Shown: positions 33,757-44,970 of the stretch, piece after piece
Numbering within the stretch: position 1 is the stretch's first letter
Layout of the letters: each line of letters begins with the position of its first letter
Assembly (NCBI RefSeq): GCF_030435805.1
Contig: NC_081293.1
Location: 55,959,501 to 56,023,500 of the forward strand
DNA length: 64,000 bases
DNA from: Mustela lutreola
Lineage: Eukaryota; Chordata; Mammalia; Carnivora; Mustelidae
Reading direction: 5' to 3'
Position numbers and translations under genes: made by a program
Notes under the pieces: generated by a model
The model's input: only the letters and a program-made list of their open reading frames with translations
Database searches by the model: none
Told to the model about the DNA's origin: nothing

Positions 33757-35945
33757 TGTTTGGACAGTGAAAATAAAAGAGTTTTCCTTCTCTGGACTGA
33801 TCCTATTCACAGCTTCCTCATGAACTTTTCTAATAGAACAAGGAAAGCTCTTCAGCCATGTCTGGCGTTGAGAAGCCAAGAGTCTCTGTCAGCTCTCTCA
33901 TCGCCCAGTGGTGACATGTGCTCTTCTCCACACTGTCGGGAGGTAATGCTGCCTCACGTGCTGGTGCAGCTCAGCATCCTGGGACTTGGAAGTTGGCAGG
34001 ATTTGCTGGGTAAAGCTGTGTGCCATCCTGGGGCACCTGAAAAGAAAAACACGTCTCACCACTGTGGTTGATTTCAAAGAAAGTGATTCTATTTTTTAAA
34101 GAAAGTGTTGTTAATGTCATTGGTGTCCTAACTTTCTGAGTTCAAAATTTACTTGGTCCAGAGTTTTCTCTTTTTTTTTTTTTTTGGTCTAGTGAATGGC
34201 ATTTAGCTTCTTCATGAAATTATGCACATGAAACATGTTGGAGGCCAGAGCTCAGTCGAGTAAACTTAGTCCTGTTGAGTTAGCAGGTCAGTGAGCCAAA
34301 GCTCCCCGGCTCTCTGACGGCCTTGTGGTAGGTGGCGCCAACCTTGCGCACAGAGGAGCAGGAGAGGGCCCGGTCGGCCTGGTGGCGGCAGCAGGTTTCC
34401 ACTGTGGTCAGCCAGGGTCATTCCTCACCTGGTTTGTACAACAGATGGTTGGTTTGCTGTGGAGGAGTTCAGTACAGAGTGGTGATTTTATTATTACTTA
34501 CAAAGCTTCAAATTTCAGGCAGTCTTTGCTTTTATCTCTCCATAGCACCTTTTTCATTTTCAGTTATAAAAAAGAATGACTTTTGCATCAAAAGAGAACA
34601 TCCCCCATGTTCTCCTATACTACAGGCATGTGTCTGTTAATTTTGCACAGAGTCTAGGAGAACATTTTGGGGATAGGTGAGTCATATAGGGCAGTTACAG
34701 TTACTGTGAGTGAGAACTTAAAAACCTGGCATTTGTAGCATTTGTTTGAATCCAGGAAAGATTTATTTAGTGGGGTTTAAAATTCTTATGTGCAAGATTT
34801 GACTTCTTTATGGGAATGTTCATGAGCGCTTTTTTAGGTTACTTTTTGGGGGAGGGGTTGTGGTATGAAATTGCCTTTCTCCATGCCAGAAATAAGCTGG
34901 GGAAACTGAGGACTTTGTGTAGTGGTGTTCTTTCTGTGCCAGTGTCACTTGTCATTAAGAGCTCAGTATAAAAGCCTCAGCATGCCCAGTCGTGTGATGA
35001 TCATTTTTATAGCATTCCTTTTTTTTAGTGCCATGTGTAAAATTGGATTTTCAGGATCTTAGACCCTCTCTTAAAATGGGTGGGTGTCTTCATCTTCATT
35101 TTTCTTTAATGAGAGATTACAAGTAGTTTCCTCAAAACAAAATTATGATGCAAAGGTTTGAAATAAATTCAGTGGAATTTTGGTGTCTCATGTGAGGGTA
35201 GGGAAGTGTGGGTAATATTCCAGGGGCGAGTAGGAGTGTTACTCTTTAATGGACTTATCATTGTCAGTCTTCAGTACTGACCTATTAGGAAAGGATACTT
35301 TCTCACTGCCAGGTACAAATGCAGAGGCTCAGTAAAGGATAAATCTGGGAAGAGCGTGCCTTTCCTCTGTTAGCAAGCATAGCTGGATTGCAACAAAACT
35401 TGGTTTGGAAAGGGTGAAAGCCTTAACTGAACAAATGTAGCTAATGGTGAATGAACTAGGTAGTTAACATAATTTTAATTTCCTTTGGCTAAAGGTAACC
35501 CATACTTCTTTATCCAGAGACTTGAGAAGTATGATTGCAGCGCTAGTTTTCTTGTTTTTGGTTTTGTTTTTTCCTCTTTGTCCTTGACCCCTTCGTAGCA
35601 AGCTAGAAAACTATGGATTCTACACAGCTCAGCTCTTTGTGAAAGTGGTTTACTTTGGCCACTGGAGAAAGAGGGGATTGAAAAGTCTGGTATCTGTCTA
35701 TTTCTTACTCCACAGAAAACACTGTTCCTATGAAAAGATTGCAAAAGAAGCTGCTGTGAGGATCTTGGCTCTTAACAGAGAGGATCAGAGCTTTGTACAG
35801 GAACTCCCATGAATTGAGACTTTTCATTCTGTTTTATCAGAGTGCATATGTGTCCTATTTCAGGAAAAGTTAATTAAAACAGTCATTTACAAAAGAAAGT
35901 CAATCTGTATCCTAAGCATTTTAATAAAAAGTTAAAACAGACTTG
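33757..35945 (+). promoter_or_regulatory. SAR1A: SAR1A 3' UTR with several poly(A) signals
   Basis: About 2.2 kb without SINEs, which is unusual here and fits a transcribed UTR. AATAAA hexamers lie at 33772-33777 (too close to the stop to be the main one), 35162-35167 and 35923-35928. The distal one is the likely end. Alternative shorter ends are possible. Confidence 0.72.
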
Positions 35946-36490
35946 ATTTCTTGTGCCATTTATTTTTCATTTATTTGCAAGGCTTTGTTCTGGTTTTGAA
36001 TGTTCCTTGACATTTGTTGTTTGTGTGGTGGGGGTGACGAAGCAAAAGTTGTTTCCTACTTAGGGAAAGAAATATTTACAAAGCTTATGAGAGACAAGTT
36101 TTGCTACTGGGAGAAAAAAAAAAGGGCTAGGCCAATTCACACATTTCATTGCAAGTCATAAACTTAGTACATTCGAGGCTTCAGACATTTGGTGATCCCA
36201 GGACTGATGATGTACTTCTTTTTAGCAAAATCTATTAACACGTTAGTAAGGACTGGGGCCAGTTTAGCTGTTTACCATTCTCCATTTTATACAAAATCGG
36301 ATTCGGTTGAGAGCTACATTTGGTAAAACAGGGAAAGCAATGAAATGTGTGCTTGTGCATTTACCAGGTTTGTAGGACTTTGTTTTTAGAAAACGCAAAT
36401 GAGATTCTAAAACTAAAGCAATGGGACAAATAGAATGGAAGCAAAATGCAACAGGTTCTTTTTGACCAAGTATTAAAAGTGTTAGAGGCA
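35946..36490. other. SAR1A-TYSND1 spacer, left part
   Basis: AT-rich, no element recognised; a longer SAR1A 3' UTR could reach into it. Confidence 0.35.
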
Positions 36491-36690
36491 GGGGCGCCTG
36501 GGTGGCTCAGTGGGTTAAGCCGCTGCCTTCATCTCAGGTCATGATCCCAGGGTCCTGGGATCGAGTCCCGCATAGGGCTCTCTGCTCAGCAGAGAGCCTG
36601 CTTTCCTCTCTCTCTGTCTCTCTCTGCCTGCCTCTCTGCCTACTTGTGATTTCTCTGTCGAATAAATAAATAAAATATTTTTTAAAAAAA
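36491..36690 (+). mobile_element. CAN-SINE, young
   Basis: AGTGTTAGAGGCA before and AGTGTTAGAGGCA after are an exact target duplication. The head is close to consensus (GGGGCGCCTGGGTGGCTCAG). Confidence 0.95.
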
Positions 36691-37299
36691 GTGTTAGAGG
36701 CATCTTGTGATTGAAACTAATGTCCCTGTTACTAAAATGATGCCATGGGTCCTATGTTTATATATAATATCTGTTGTTTGAGTTAGAGTGGGACATGAGA
36801 AGTACAGACTGAGTCAATGAACCCAGCACTCAAGGGGTCTCACCTTGGCTGCTGGCTGTGACTTGGGACTCTTTTTAATGTGCTGTAAACAGAAAAACCT
36901 GACGCATCATGGTTCATGCTGGAGGCTTGAGCGTCATTAAGGGAGAATAACGGACTCGAGAGAGAAAGGAACTCTTAATTGCTAGGAGGTTGGGATTTAG
37001 ATTTTCCTGTGATCGAGGCATCTTCAGTGTCACAGAGCCGAAAGAAAACGCCTGCTATGGAAGACTGCTTATTTCAGTCCCACCTCATACTATGATGGGT
37101 CATTTAACTTTCTCCAGCAGGCTTATTGGATAAAACATCATTAGTTTTATCCGGAAATTGAGGCAGAAAGATTATGTAGTTTAAGTAGTAATTGAATCAT
37201 CTTTTAACAAAGTGCATAAATAATGCACTACAGTCTTCCAGGCTGCTGCCTGACCTGTGTGTGTGTGGTGGTGGGGGAGGGGCGGCGATAAAAGAATGC

Positions 37300-37460
37300 T
37301 GTCTTGTGACATAAAATTCAAATTTCAGTTTCCATAAGGAAACTTCTACTGGAGCACAGCCATCCATTCCCTCAGGTTTTGCCTACTACAACTGCAGACT
37401 TGGGCGTTGGAGAGTTTATGGTCCCCAACTGCTATTCACTGAGGCTCTGGCCCTTTACTG
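37300..37460 (+). mobile_element. hAT-Charlie-type MITE fragment
   Basis: 'aaacttctactggagcacagccatccattcc', 'cctactacaactgcagacttgggcg', 'gagagtttatggtcc' and 'ctggccctttac' follow the same family text seen at 7608-7832, with more divergence. Confidence 0.6.
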
Positions 37461-37693
37461 AAAGTGTGTTGGGCCCCTAACCTAGATACATCCTAGGTGG
37501 TGGTTATAAATGTATGGGGAAAGTGCACACTGCAAAGTACAGGGTGGTAGAATTGAAAATTTTTACTTCAGTTACTGTTCATAGTTTTAAAGGGCAATTT
37601 TACTTTGCGCAAACCCAGTTTTCACCCGTTTTGTCTCAGGCTTTGGCATCAAAAGCTTCCTAGATGTAGTCCTGTGAGCTGCGTTTCAATTTC

Positions 37694-37718
37694 AATTAGT
37701 AATTTCAAATTACTAATT
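37694..37718. repeat. 25-bp near-perfect palindrome
   Basis: Arms AATTAGTAATTT (37694-37705) and AAATTACTAATT (37707-37718) around a single C. Confidence 0.95.
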
Positions 37719-37899
37719 CGGCCAAAGGGCCAAGGATTTCCTTGCGCTTATCAAGCCCGGGGCCAGAGGCCGCTGGTTTAGACCTGAGCGGATAACTCAG
37801 GTCCTATCACTGCCTGGACAAGTCTAGCTACGTCAGCCCTCATTTCTATTCTTTTTCTTGCAGCCCAACGAACAGCAAAGGTACTCTGTCTTGCCCAAA

Positions 37900-38270
37900 C
37901 CCCGTCCGTCTCTCGGTAAAACCACACGCCGTCCACTCTCCCAGAGTTTATCCTCCTGGACTGCTCCGGCCCCTCGGTGGCACAGGCACCCAGAACCAAC
38001 GAGTCGGGGGCGGGGGCGGGGGGGTTGGGGGCGGGGAAAGGGACGGGGTCAGCCTGGGCAGCCAATCAGAGCCCGGCCCGAGCCCAGCCAATGGGGGCGG
38101 GCAAGTTGGGGCTTAGCCAATCGGGTCCGACGAGGAAGGCTGGAGTCCGTGTTTGCAGGTCTCGCTTGGCCCTTTGGGTGACGCTGAGTGGGAGCCGCGC
38201 GGGGTCCGACCGGGGATCTCTGTCTCTCCGTCGTTCCTCTGGAAATCCAGTGTGCATCGTTCTGGAGGCC
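37900..38270 (+). promoter_or_regulatory. TYSND1: TYSND1 promoter: GC boxes and three CCAAT boxes in a CpG island
   Basis: A GGGGGCGGGGGCGGGGGGG run at about 38006-38025 precedes three CCAAT boxes at 38062-38066, 38088-38092 and 38117-38121, all in the same orientation and 26 and 29 bp apart, as NF-Y clusters often are. The CpG island continues through coding exon 1 to about 39500. The transcription start is probably between 38125 and 38260 (inference). Confidence 0.8.
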
Positions 38271-39451
38271 ATGGCGCGGCAGTGGGGGCCCTCCATGAGG
38301 GCGGCCGAGAAAGCGGGTTGCGTGGTGAGCGCCTCCCGGGCTGGGCAGGCCGAGGCGGACTCGTGGAGCTGCAGCGGAGTGATCCTGAGCCGCGGCCCGG
38401 ACCTGGTGCTGTGCCACGGGGGCATCTTCACCCCCTTCCTGCGGGCCGGGAGCGCGGCCTTGACCGCGGCCGGCGCCTCCTTCCTGCCCAGCGACAGTTG
38501 CGATGACGACCTGCGCCTGCACGTGCAGTGGGGTCCGGCAGCCGCGAGCCCCGCAGGCCGCGCGGAGAGGGGCCGTCCCGGCTTGTGCACGCCCCAATGC
38601 GCCGGCCCGGAGCCCGACCCGCCGGCCCGACCCCGCGGGCGGCTCATACAGCCCCCGCGGCCCGCCGAGCTGCTACTGCTGCTGAGCTGCCCGGCCTTCC
38701 GAGCCCACTTCGCGCGCCTCTTCGGGGGCGAGGCGGCCGAGCAGTGGCGCTTCGCGAACGCGGCGCCGGACGACGAGGTGTCGGAGGAGGAGGAGGAGGA
38801 CCAGCTGAGAGCGCTGGGATGGTTCGCGCTGCTGCGCGTGCGGCCCGAGCCGGAGGAAGAGGAGGAGGCGGCGGCGGCGGAGGAGAGCGGGCCGGCCGTG
38901 GCCGTGGCGCCTCTCGGGGCCGTGCCCAAGGGCGCGCCGCTGCTGGCCTGCGGCTCCCCGTTCGGGGCCTTCTGCCCGGACATCTTCCTCAACACGCTCA
39001 GCCGCGGCGTGCTCAGCAACGCCACCGGCCCGCTGCTGCTCACCGACGCGCGCTGCCTGCCGGGCACCGAGGGCGGCGGCGTGTTCGCGGCACAGCCCGC
39101 GGGGACGCTCGTGGCGCTGGTGGCCGCGCCCCTCTGCTGGAAAGCCCGCGAGTGGGTGGGCCTCACGCTGCTCTGCGCTGCCGCCCCTCTCCTGCGCGCC
39201 GCCCGAGCCGCACTCGGCCGCTTGGGTCCAGGTCCCCGCGCCCTGGCCGCCCTCCTGCCGCAGGAGATGGGCGCGCCGTGGGGTCTGCCTCTCCGAGACC
39301 CCGGCCCCCCGTGGGCGGCTGCGGCCGTGCTGGTGGAGTGCGGCACCGTCTGGGGCTCCGGAGTGGCCGTGGCGCCCCGCCTCGTGGTGACCTGCCGACA
39401 TGTGGCCCCTCGGGAGGCGTCCAGGGTCCTGGTGCGCGCCACGCCCCCTAA
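38271..39451 (+). CDS. TYSND1: TYSND1 exon 1 coding part
   Basis: GC-rich exon covering residues 1-393, including the N-terminal domain, Cys110 and the catalytic His377. It ends CCT AA before donor GTAAGG; a read-through would meet TAA at once. Confidence 0.96.
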
Positions 39452-42400
39452 GTAAGGCCCGCAAAGTTGCCCCAACTCTGCCCGCCCCGGGGGTCTCGGA
39501 TCGTAACTCTGAGGATAATGGAGGCCTTCTGGCGTCATGCTGATGCTTTGACGGCGTAGCGCGGGCAGAGACCTGAGGCCCTGCCCTCATCCTCGGCGTT
39601 CACAACCTTAATGTAGGGCGTTCGGGGCCTCCTTCTTGGCAGGGGGTGAGCGGGGCTTGAGCAAAAAAAAATGTCAGGCAGCTCTGGATTGGGGGGGCAG
39701 GGCGGAGTCTCAGTATCCCTGGCTGGGAGGGCGTCTCTGAGCACCCTCTCCCAGCTTGAATTCCTTCTGAACTCTGCTGTCTCATAGCTTTGCTCCCACA
39801 CACCACTAGGCTCCTTGGATGGTGACTTCCCCACCCTGTTCTGTCTCCCCTGAGAGGGGTGGTGAGGTCTCAGAGGCCCAGAATGCTGCCTTCCTGGGGT
39901 CAGGAGAGGAGCCTCTTAATCTTACTTGATCGCTATCTTAGATCTTAAGCAGAACTTCCCATCCCGGTAAAAATTACATGTGTGGAGTTACACCTAGTTA
40001 GAATGTGGGATTGGGGCGGAGCCCACAGTTGCACTGGAACAATCTTTGGATGATCCTGGCAGCCAGGTTTGGACTTCAGTCACTTCCATCTCTGCAGGGA
40101 AAGGGCCCTTGGCCGCCTTTCCTATCTTTTGCCTGGTAGCAGGGACAGCAGCCTTAGCTTCCTGGCTTAGTTTCTAGGATGCGGTCTGTTTCTGGGACTT
40201 CCCAGGTGCCAGACTTAGGCAAGAGCAGAGCACTATTGCATCTTTTTGTTAATGCCTGAGGTTCTGTACCCGGCTTAGCCCAGCCTTGCAGCCCAGGCCT
40301 TTCCAAATCCCTCTACTGAATTTCCAGGGTTAACCCCTCCCCTCAACCCCCGGCAGCCGGCAGGACAGCCATGGCGCTATAAGGAAGAGGGTAATGAGGA
40401 TTTCCAGCAGGAGTGGTGTCCACTCCGCCTCCCATGACAACACACACACTTGTTTCTGGGGAGCCCATGGGGTCTGCTGGAAGCTTTTACTGCAGTGTAG
40501 GACGGGGGCCCCTCTGTGATCCCGGGCAAGCCAGTCTATGCTGCCTCTCCCTGAGTTGACTTGTAAAGTCTTGGAACACAGTCTGGGACACACTGAGAGC
40601 GGAGATGTGCTAGGGTGTATGTATGTATGTAAACAGGGACACAGCATTGAAATCCTGCGCCTGCCCCACCAACTGGCAGAATTATTTTCCTGCAATGAGA
40701 CCGTGAAGGAAAACACTGGGAATGTGTGCCCTGGCTTCTGCCACTTAACTGTGTGACCGTGAGGAAGTTACTCAACCTCTCTGGGCCTCAGATGTGCCAT
40801 TTCAAATGGCGGTAACACCAGCGCCTGGTTCTTAGGGCTTCGATGGGAACTAAATGAATTGGGGTGCACAGAGCATTAACACCTGAGCTGGCCCACAGCG
40901 CTGTCCAGGTGTCAGGACTTAGGAATATGGTGAGACGCAGGGAGCTTACATAGAAGTGTGAAGCTTATGTTTGGAAGTATCCCAGGATGGCCGAGGGGTG
41001 TGCCCAGAGATGCCTGCCTGGCACATGTCAGGGCTGACGCCAGACCCGTTAACCCCCAAGTCCATGACTTCCCCTTGCTTCCTCCCAGCGCTGAAGGGTC
41101 AGAAAGCTAGCACTCACTTTGTTTCCCTTGCTCCTAGGAGTGCCACAATCTGGGGACATGTGGTGTTTGCCACCCAGGAGACCTGTCCCTATGACATAGC
41201 ACTAGTGAGCCTGGAGGAGGACCTACACGATGTACCCCTGCCGGTACTGGCTGAGCATTTCCAAGAAGGTAAAGGACAGGGTGCCCTATGGTCTGTGGCG
41301 GACCTCAGGAAGCAAAGTGCTGGGCACTCGAACCCTCTAGATCGGGGGCCCGGTTCCCTAGGCGGGCTCCCGGCCTTGCCCCTGACAGAATGATGACAGT
41401 GGCATGAGTCTGGGATGAAGTCAGCCTGCCTTGAGCACTCTGGCTGGGTTGCTCTTGGAGGTTTCCCTGCTTGTGCCCAGCATGCGTCAGGTCCTAGGCA
41501 CGGTGGGGGTGTGTGTGTTGGGGGCGGGTGGTGGGGTCCCCATGAAAGGTAAGGCACACCTTTTTTTTCCCCCTGAGGCCCTGCAGCGGTGTCCTGTGGA
41601 GGGGCTGAGCTTGGGGGCTCTTATAACATCATAGGCCTGCCAGAGCGCTGTTCTGCTTTTGAGGCCCCAGTGGCGTGGCACACTGCCTCGGGAGTGCCTG
41701 AGGTCTCCAAGTGGGCATCTCCTCTGCCACTTGCTAACCCTGTGTCCTTGGACAGGCAACTCCTTATTCTCTGCCTCAGTTTCCACATCTGGAAAATGGG
41801 GATAATGTTCCCTGCTTCTGGGCACTGTGAGGTGTGGGTGAGACGTTGCCTGTAAAGCAATTAGCTGCGTTTGCCATGCACGAGCACTTGGTAAAGGAAG
41901 TTACTCGCAGGTTCATGGTCATCGTCATGACCATCTTTTTTTTTTCAGTTGATCTTAGCCAAAAGGCCGAGAAGCGATGACCACTTTTTTTTTTTTTTTT
42001 TTTTTTAACCAAGGGACTTCTTAGGAGGAGATGGGTATTAATGTCACAAACATTTACTTATTTATTTTTTTAGGGTTTTATTTATCTGTTTGTCAGAGAG
42101 AGAGATCACAAGCAGGGAGAGTGGCAGGGAGAAGGAGAAACAGGCTCCCCATGGAGCAGGGAGCCTGATGAAGGGCTTGATCCCACGACCCCGGGATCAT
42201 GACCTGAGCTGAAGGCAGATGCTTCACCCACACAAGCATTTATTGAGCACAGGGCTGGGTACCAGGGACCCTGAAAAGCAGCTCCCCGGTCCAGCAGGGA
42301 CATGAGGGCCACAGAACAGCCTGATGTCAGGAACAAGTGGTGAGCAGGTGCGGAGAGCTCAGTGGATGTCCTGGCTTCTTCCCATAGGGACTTGGGGCCG

Positions 42401-44378
42401 ACTCCCTGGAGGCGGGAGTATCTGAGCAGCAGGGCAGGTTTGGGACTTTGGAGAGGGCAGGGAGCAGAGGCGACTCCCTGCCTTCGCCCTCCTTTCTCCC
42501 CGGGCAGGAGAAGCTGTCAGTGTGGTGGGCTTCGGCATCTTCGGCCACGCTTGTGGGCCCTCGGTGACCTCAGGCATCCTGTCCGCTGTGGTGCGGGTGG
42601 ACGGCAGACCAGTGATGCTCCAGACCACCTGTGCCGTGCATGGCGGCTCCAGCGGGGGACCCCTCTTCTCCACCCGCACAGGAGACCTCCTGGGTAAGCA
42701 GCCCCTTTGCCCTCTCCCAGCCTTGTCCTTCCTGGAGTCTCAGTGCCATCTAGTGAGTGCTGGGCATCCTGCCCCGGGAGCCACCCTTGGCCTGGGACGT
42801 TGGTGGGCCTGAGGCCCAAGAGGTAGTGAGCCAAAGTTGCCAGGCGCTTGTGCGCTTGAGGGCGGAGAGGGACAGAGGCTGAGCAGGGAGGGAAGAGATC
42901 TGAGTACCGGTTCCTTCTCTGCCACTAAGCCACCCTGTCACCTCAGATAAGTCCCACACCTCGTTGGATCTGTGACACTCAGGAATTGGATTAGTCCAAG
43001 AGTCACAGTTCAAGTGAATGAGTACGGGAGTGAAGACAGCAGGGAATGGAACGTCAGGGGTGACGCAGGGGTGAACGGAACCCCACTCTAGCACCCCACG
43101 GCCTCCTGACACAGGACTGTGGGGTTAATATGGCCCAATTCTGCAGCTATTCGCTAGCAACTGTGACCTTTTTTCTTTTTTTAATATGTGGTTGTTAAAT
43201 CTTTCCATTTTAAAATTTTGGTAATAAAAAACAAAATAATCCATCCATTAAAAATAAAAAAAGCCAACTCTGAGCACATGTGGACCCCTCCACCTGCACG
43301 CCGGCACCAGGACCCCTGCGGTGCTTCCCCTTCCCTTACTTCTGAGGTCATGAGGAACCTCGCCCTGTGCTAGCTAGCGGGAGTGGAATCTCTTGCTTCT
43401 TCAGCTGTGGAACACATAGTACTGGTGGAATCCCTACCTCACAGCCCCGCGAGAAACAGATTAACCAGTTAGAGCACAGTGTTGAAGTGCGGATGGTTCT
43501 TTTTGTCTTGAGCCTTTATGTGTCCCAGCGAAACACTTTTTCCCCCAAGTTTCGTAGGCACTTGCCCACAGTCTGTTGCCCACTGTAGAGCAGCCTGCAG
43601 ACAGCATCTTAGCCAAGTGATGGAAGTTAGCTAGCATCACAGACGTGCCGACAGACATCCTCCATCTCCCAGTGGGTCGCCCGGAGAAGGGCGCGGGATG
43701 GTATTCCCAAGCACGTCAGACCTCATACTTACCGTGAGGAAACACTGGGTGACCCCAGTGTGAGGGACCTTCTGTGGAACAGTTGACCCGTGCTCCTCTA
43801 AGCGTCTAGGCCACCAACAGTGGGGAAAGACTGGAACTGATGCAGATCAGAGAAGACTCTAGAGACAGGAGCCAGAGGCTGCCGGGGAACTGGATTGCAT
43901 CCGGGAGCAGAGAAAGCTCTCATGGAATCACTGGCGACATCTGAACGTGTCTTGTATTTCAGTCATGACCATTGCTCCAAGGTGACTTTCCTAGTTCTGA
44001 GGACCGTTTTTGCAGTGACCTGAGAAGCTGGGTGAGGGGCAGGCAGGGACTGTACTATTCTGGCAAGGCTCCAGGCTGGGGATGGGCCTCAGCTCCCATT
44101 CATATGTCCATCCGTCTGTCCCGCGGCTCACACCCCCTTTCCTCTTTGACCCTTCCACAGGCATTGTAGCCAGCAACACCAGGGACAATAACACAGGGGC
44201 CACCTATCCTCACCTGAACTTCAGCATTCCCGTCTCGGTGCTGCAGCCGGCCCTGTGGTGGTACAGGCAGACGGGGGACCTGGACGGCCTCCGCCAGCTG
44301 GACGGTGCTACGGAGCCCGTGAAGGTGGTGTGGCGGCTACAGCGGCCCCTGACCGAGGCCCCGCGGAGCAAGCTGTGA
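38271..44378 (+). CDS. TYSND1: TYSND1, peroxisomal trypsin-like processing protease (complete, four exons)
   Basis: TYSND1 is the peroxisomal matrix serine protease that removes PTS2 leader peptides and processes PTS1 beta-oxidation enzymes. Exons 38271-39451, 41138-41268, 42508-42693 and 44161-44378 sum to 1716 nt, 571 aa (human 566 as I recall). The trypsin-like triad is intact: His377 (TCRHV), Asp413 (CPYDIALV) and Ser486 (GGSSGGP), each +5 from the human His372/Asp408/Ser481. Cys110 (CTPQCAG), the reported self-cleavage site, is kept. The protein ends SKL, a PTS1 signal. The ATG at 38271 was chosen because MARQWG... matches the human N-terminus; the frame stays open upstream to 37977 but that part is promoter. 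An acidic/alanine tract (EPEEEEEAAAAEES) near residue 200 explains the extra length. Confidence 0.97.
39452..41137 (+). other. TYSND1: TYSND1 intron 1
   Basis: Contains an antique MIR at 40740-40920 and short (TG/TATG) runs near 40618; otherwise nothing recognised. Confidence 0.6.
40740..40920 (+). mobile_element. MIR SINE
   Basis: 'gtgaccgtgaggaagttactcaacctctctgggcctcag' and 'atggcggtaacaccagcgcctgg' are typical MIR core text. Confidence 0.75.
41138..41268 (+). CDS. TYSND1: TYSND1 exon 2
   Basis: Encodes SATIWGHVVFATQETCPYDI and on to EHFQE, with catalytic Asp413. Acceptor CTCCTAG, donor GTAAAG. Confidence 0.95.
41690..41880 (+). mobile_element. MIR SINE
   Basis: 'cctctgccacttgctaaccctgtg' to 'gcctcagtttccacatctggaaaatggggataatg' matches the MIR core. 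Confidence 0.78.
41949..41978 (-). pseudogene. RNU2-P: U2 snRNA retrocopy, first ~30 nt only
   Basis: On the minus strand it reads ATCGCTTCTCGGCCTTTTGG and continues CTAAGATCAA, identical to the U2 5' end, and then stops. ATGACCATCTTTTTTTTTTT on the left (41927-41945) and ATGACCACTTTTTTTTTT on the right (from 41977) form an imperfect direct repeat, so the insertion was target-primed. It lies in TYSND1 intron 2. Too short to be functional. Confidence 0.82.
42060..42228 (-). mobile_element. CAN-SINE, head missing
   Basis: Tail and body are present, but the match ends at GATGCTTCACCCA; the final GAGCCACCCAGGCGCCCC head is absent. Confidence 0.8.
42508..42693 (+). CDS. TYSND1: TYSND1 exon 3
   Basis: Encodes GEAVSVVGFGIFGHACGPSV through CAVHGGSSGGPLFSTRTGDL with the nucleophile Ser486. 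Donor GTAAGC. Confidence 0.96.
42694..44160 (+). other. TYSND1: TYSND1 intron 3, no element recognised
   Basis: About 1.5 kb. An AT-rich patch at 43175-43262 ('aataaaaaacaaaataatcc') looks like an old LINE tail; the rest is unremarkable. Confidence 0.45.
44161..44378 (+). CDS. TYSND1: TYSND1 exon 4 (last)
   Basis: Encodes IVASNTRDNNTGATYPHLNF and ends EAPRSKL with TGA at 44376-44378. SKL is the peroxisomal import signal. Confidence 0.97.
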
Positions 44379-44970
44379 GGCAGCGTCAGGCCTCTGGAGA
44401 GAAGAGCCCCTGTTTTACACCACAGCGAGGAGCAGCCTTGGGATGCGAACAGGGCGCACCCTCCCAACCTTGTTCAGCTCTGGAATTGGGACCAGACCCC
44501 ATGGGTCTCCAACCTGGCAGCCTTTTTCGGGGTGCCCCTTTGAGCCCTCACCTCAGTCTGCCCACCGGCACTAGACTTAGCTGTGTTATTTCTCCTTCTG
44601 GGGAGCCCCGTGCGGGCACATAACAGCCCTGGTCCTGAGAGACGGAGGCCAGCGAAGGGCAGGGCCAGCCCCGGCTTTGCATCTGTTCCCTGTCTCCTGA
44701 TGGCTGCTGGCCGCCAGAGCAGTGGTGTTACTTAGAAACCCTTGGCAGAGAGGCCGGCCCTGACTGTCTTTCTGGATCTGCTGCATCCCTAGGTGGAGTC
44801 CCTGAAGGTTAGGATTCGTGGGTCTTCGTAAGTCGGGTGTCGCTGACCTCCAGCGGCACTCCACCACAGTGCCTTTACTTTCCCGCCCATAAAATGGGCC
44901 TCAGGGATCTCATGGGGGTAGAATGTGTCTCTCTGAGGGTTGGGAATAAAGAGGATGTCTAGGAGAAACT
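44379..44970 (+). promoter_or_regulatory. TYSND1: TYSND1 3' UTR and poly(A) signal
   Basis: A 3' UTR of about 590 nt ends after AATAAA at 44945-44950. Confidence 0.8.

Noticed and set aside
33772-33777. AATAAA 16 bases after the SAR1A stop as the main poly(A) signal
   Set aside because: Too close to the stop codon; stronger candidates lie 1.4 and 2.2 kb further on.
37977-38270. In-frame extension of TYSND1 upstream of the chosen ATG
   Set aside because: It covers the GC boxes and CCAAT boxes, has low-complexity AG-rich content, and the conserved protein starts at MARQWG, 38271.
38066-39538. 490-codon open frame on the minus strand opposite TYSND1 exon 1, and other long frames in the same exon
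   Set aside because: They are by-products of the GC-rich coding exon; the + frame carries the whole TYSND1 N-terminal match and the correct splice donor.
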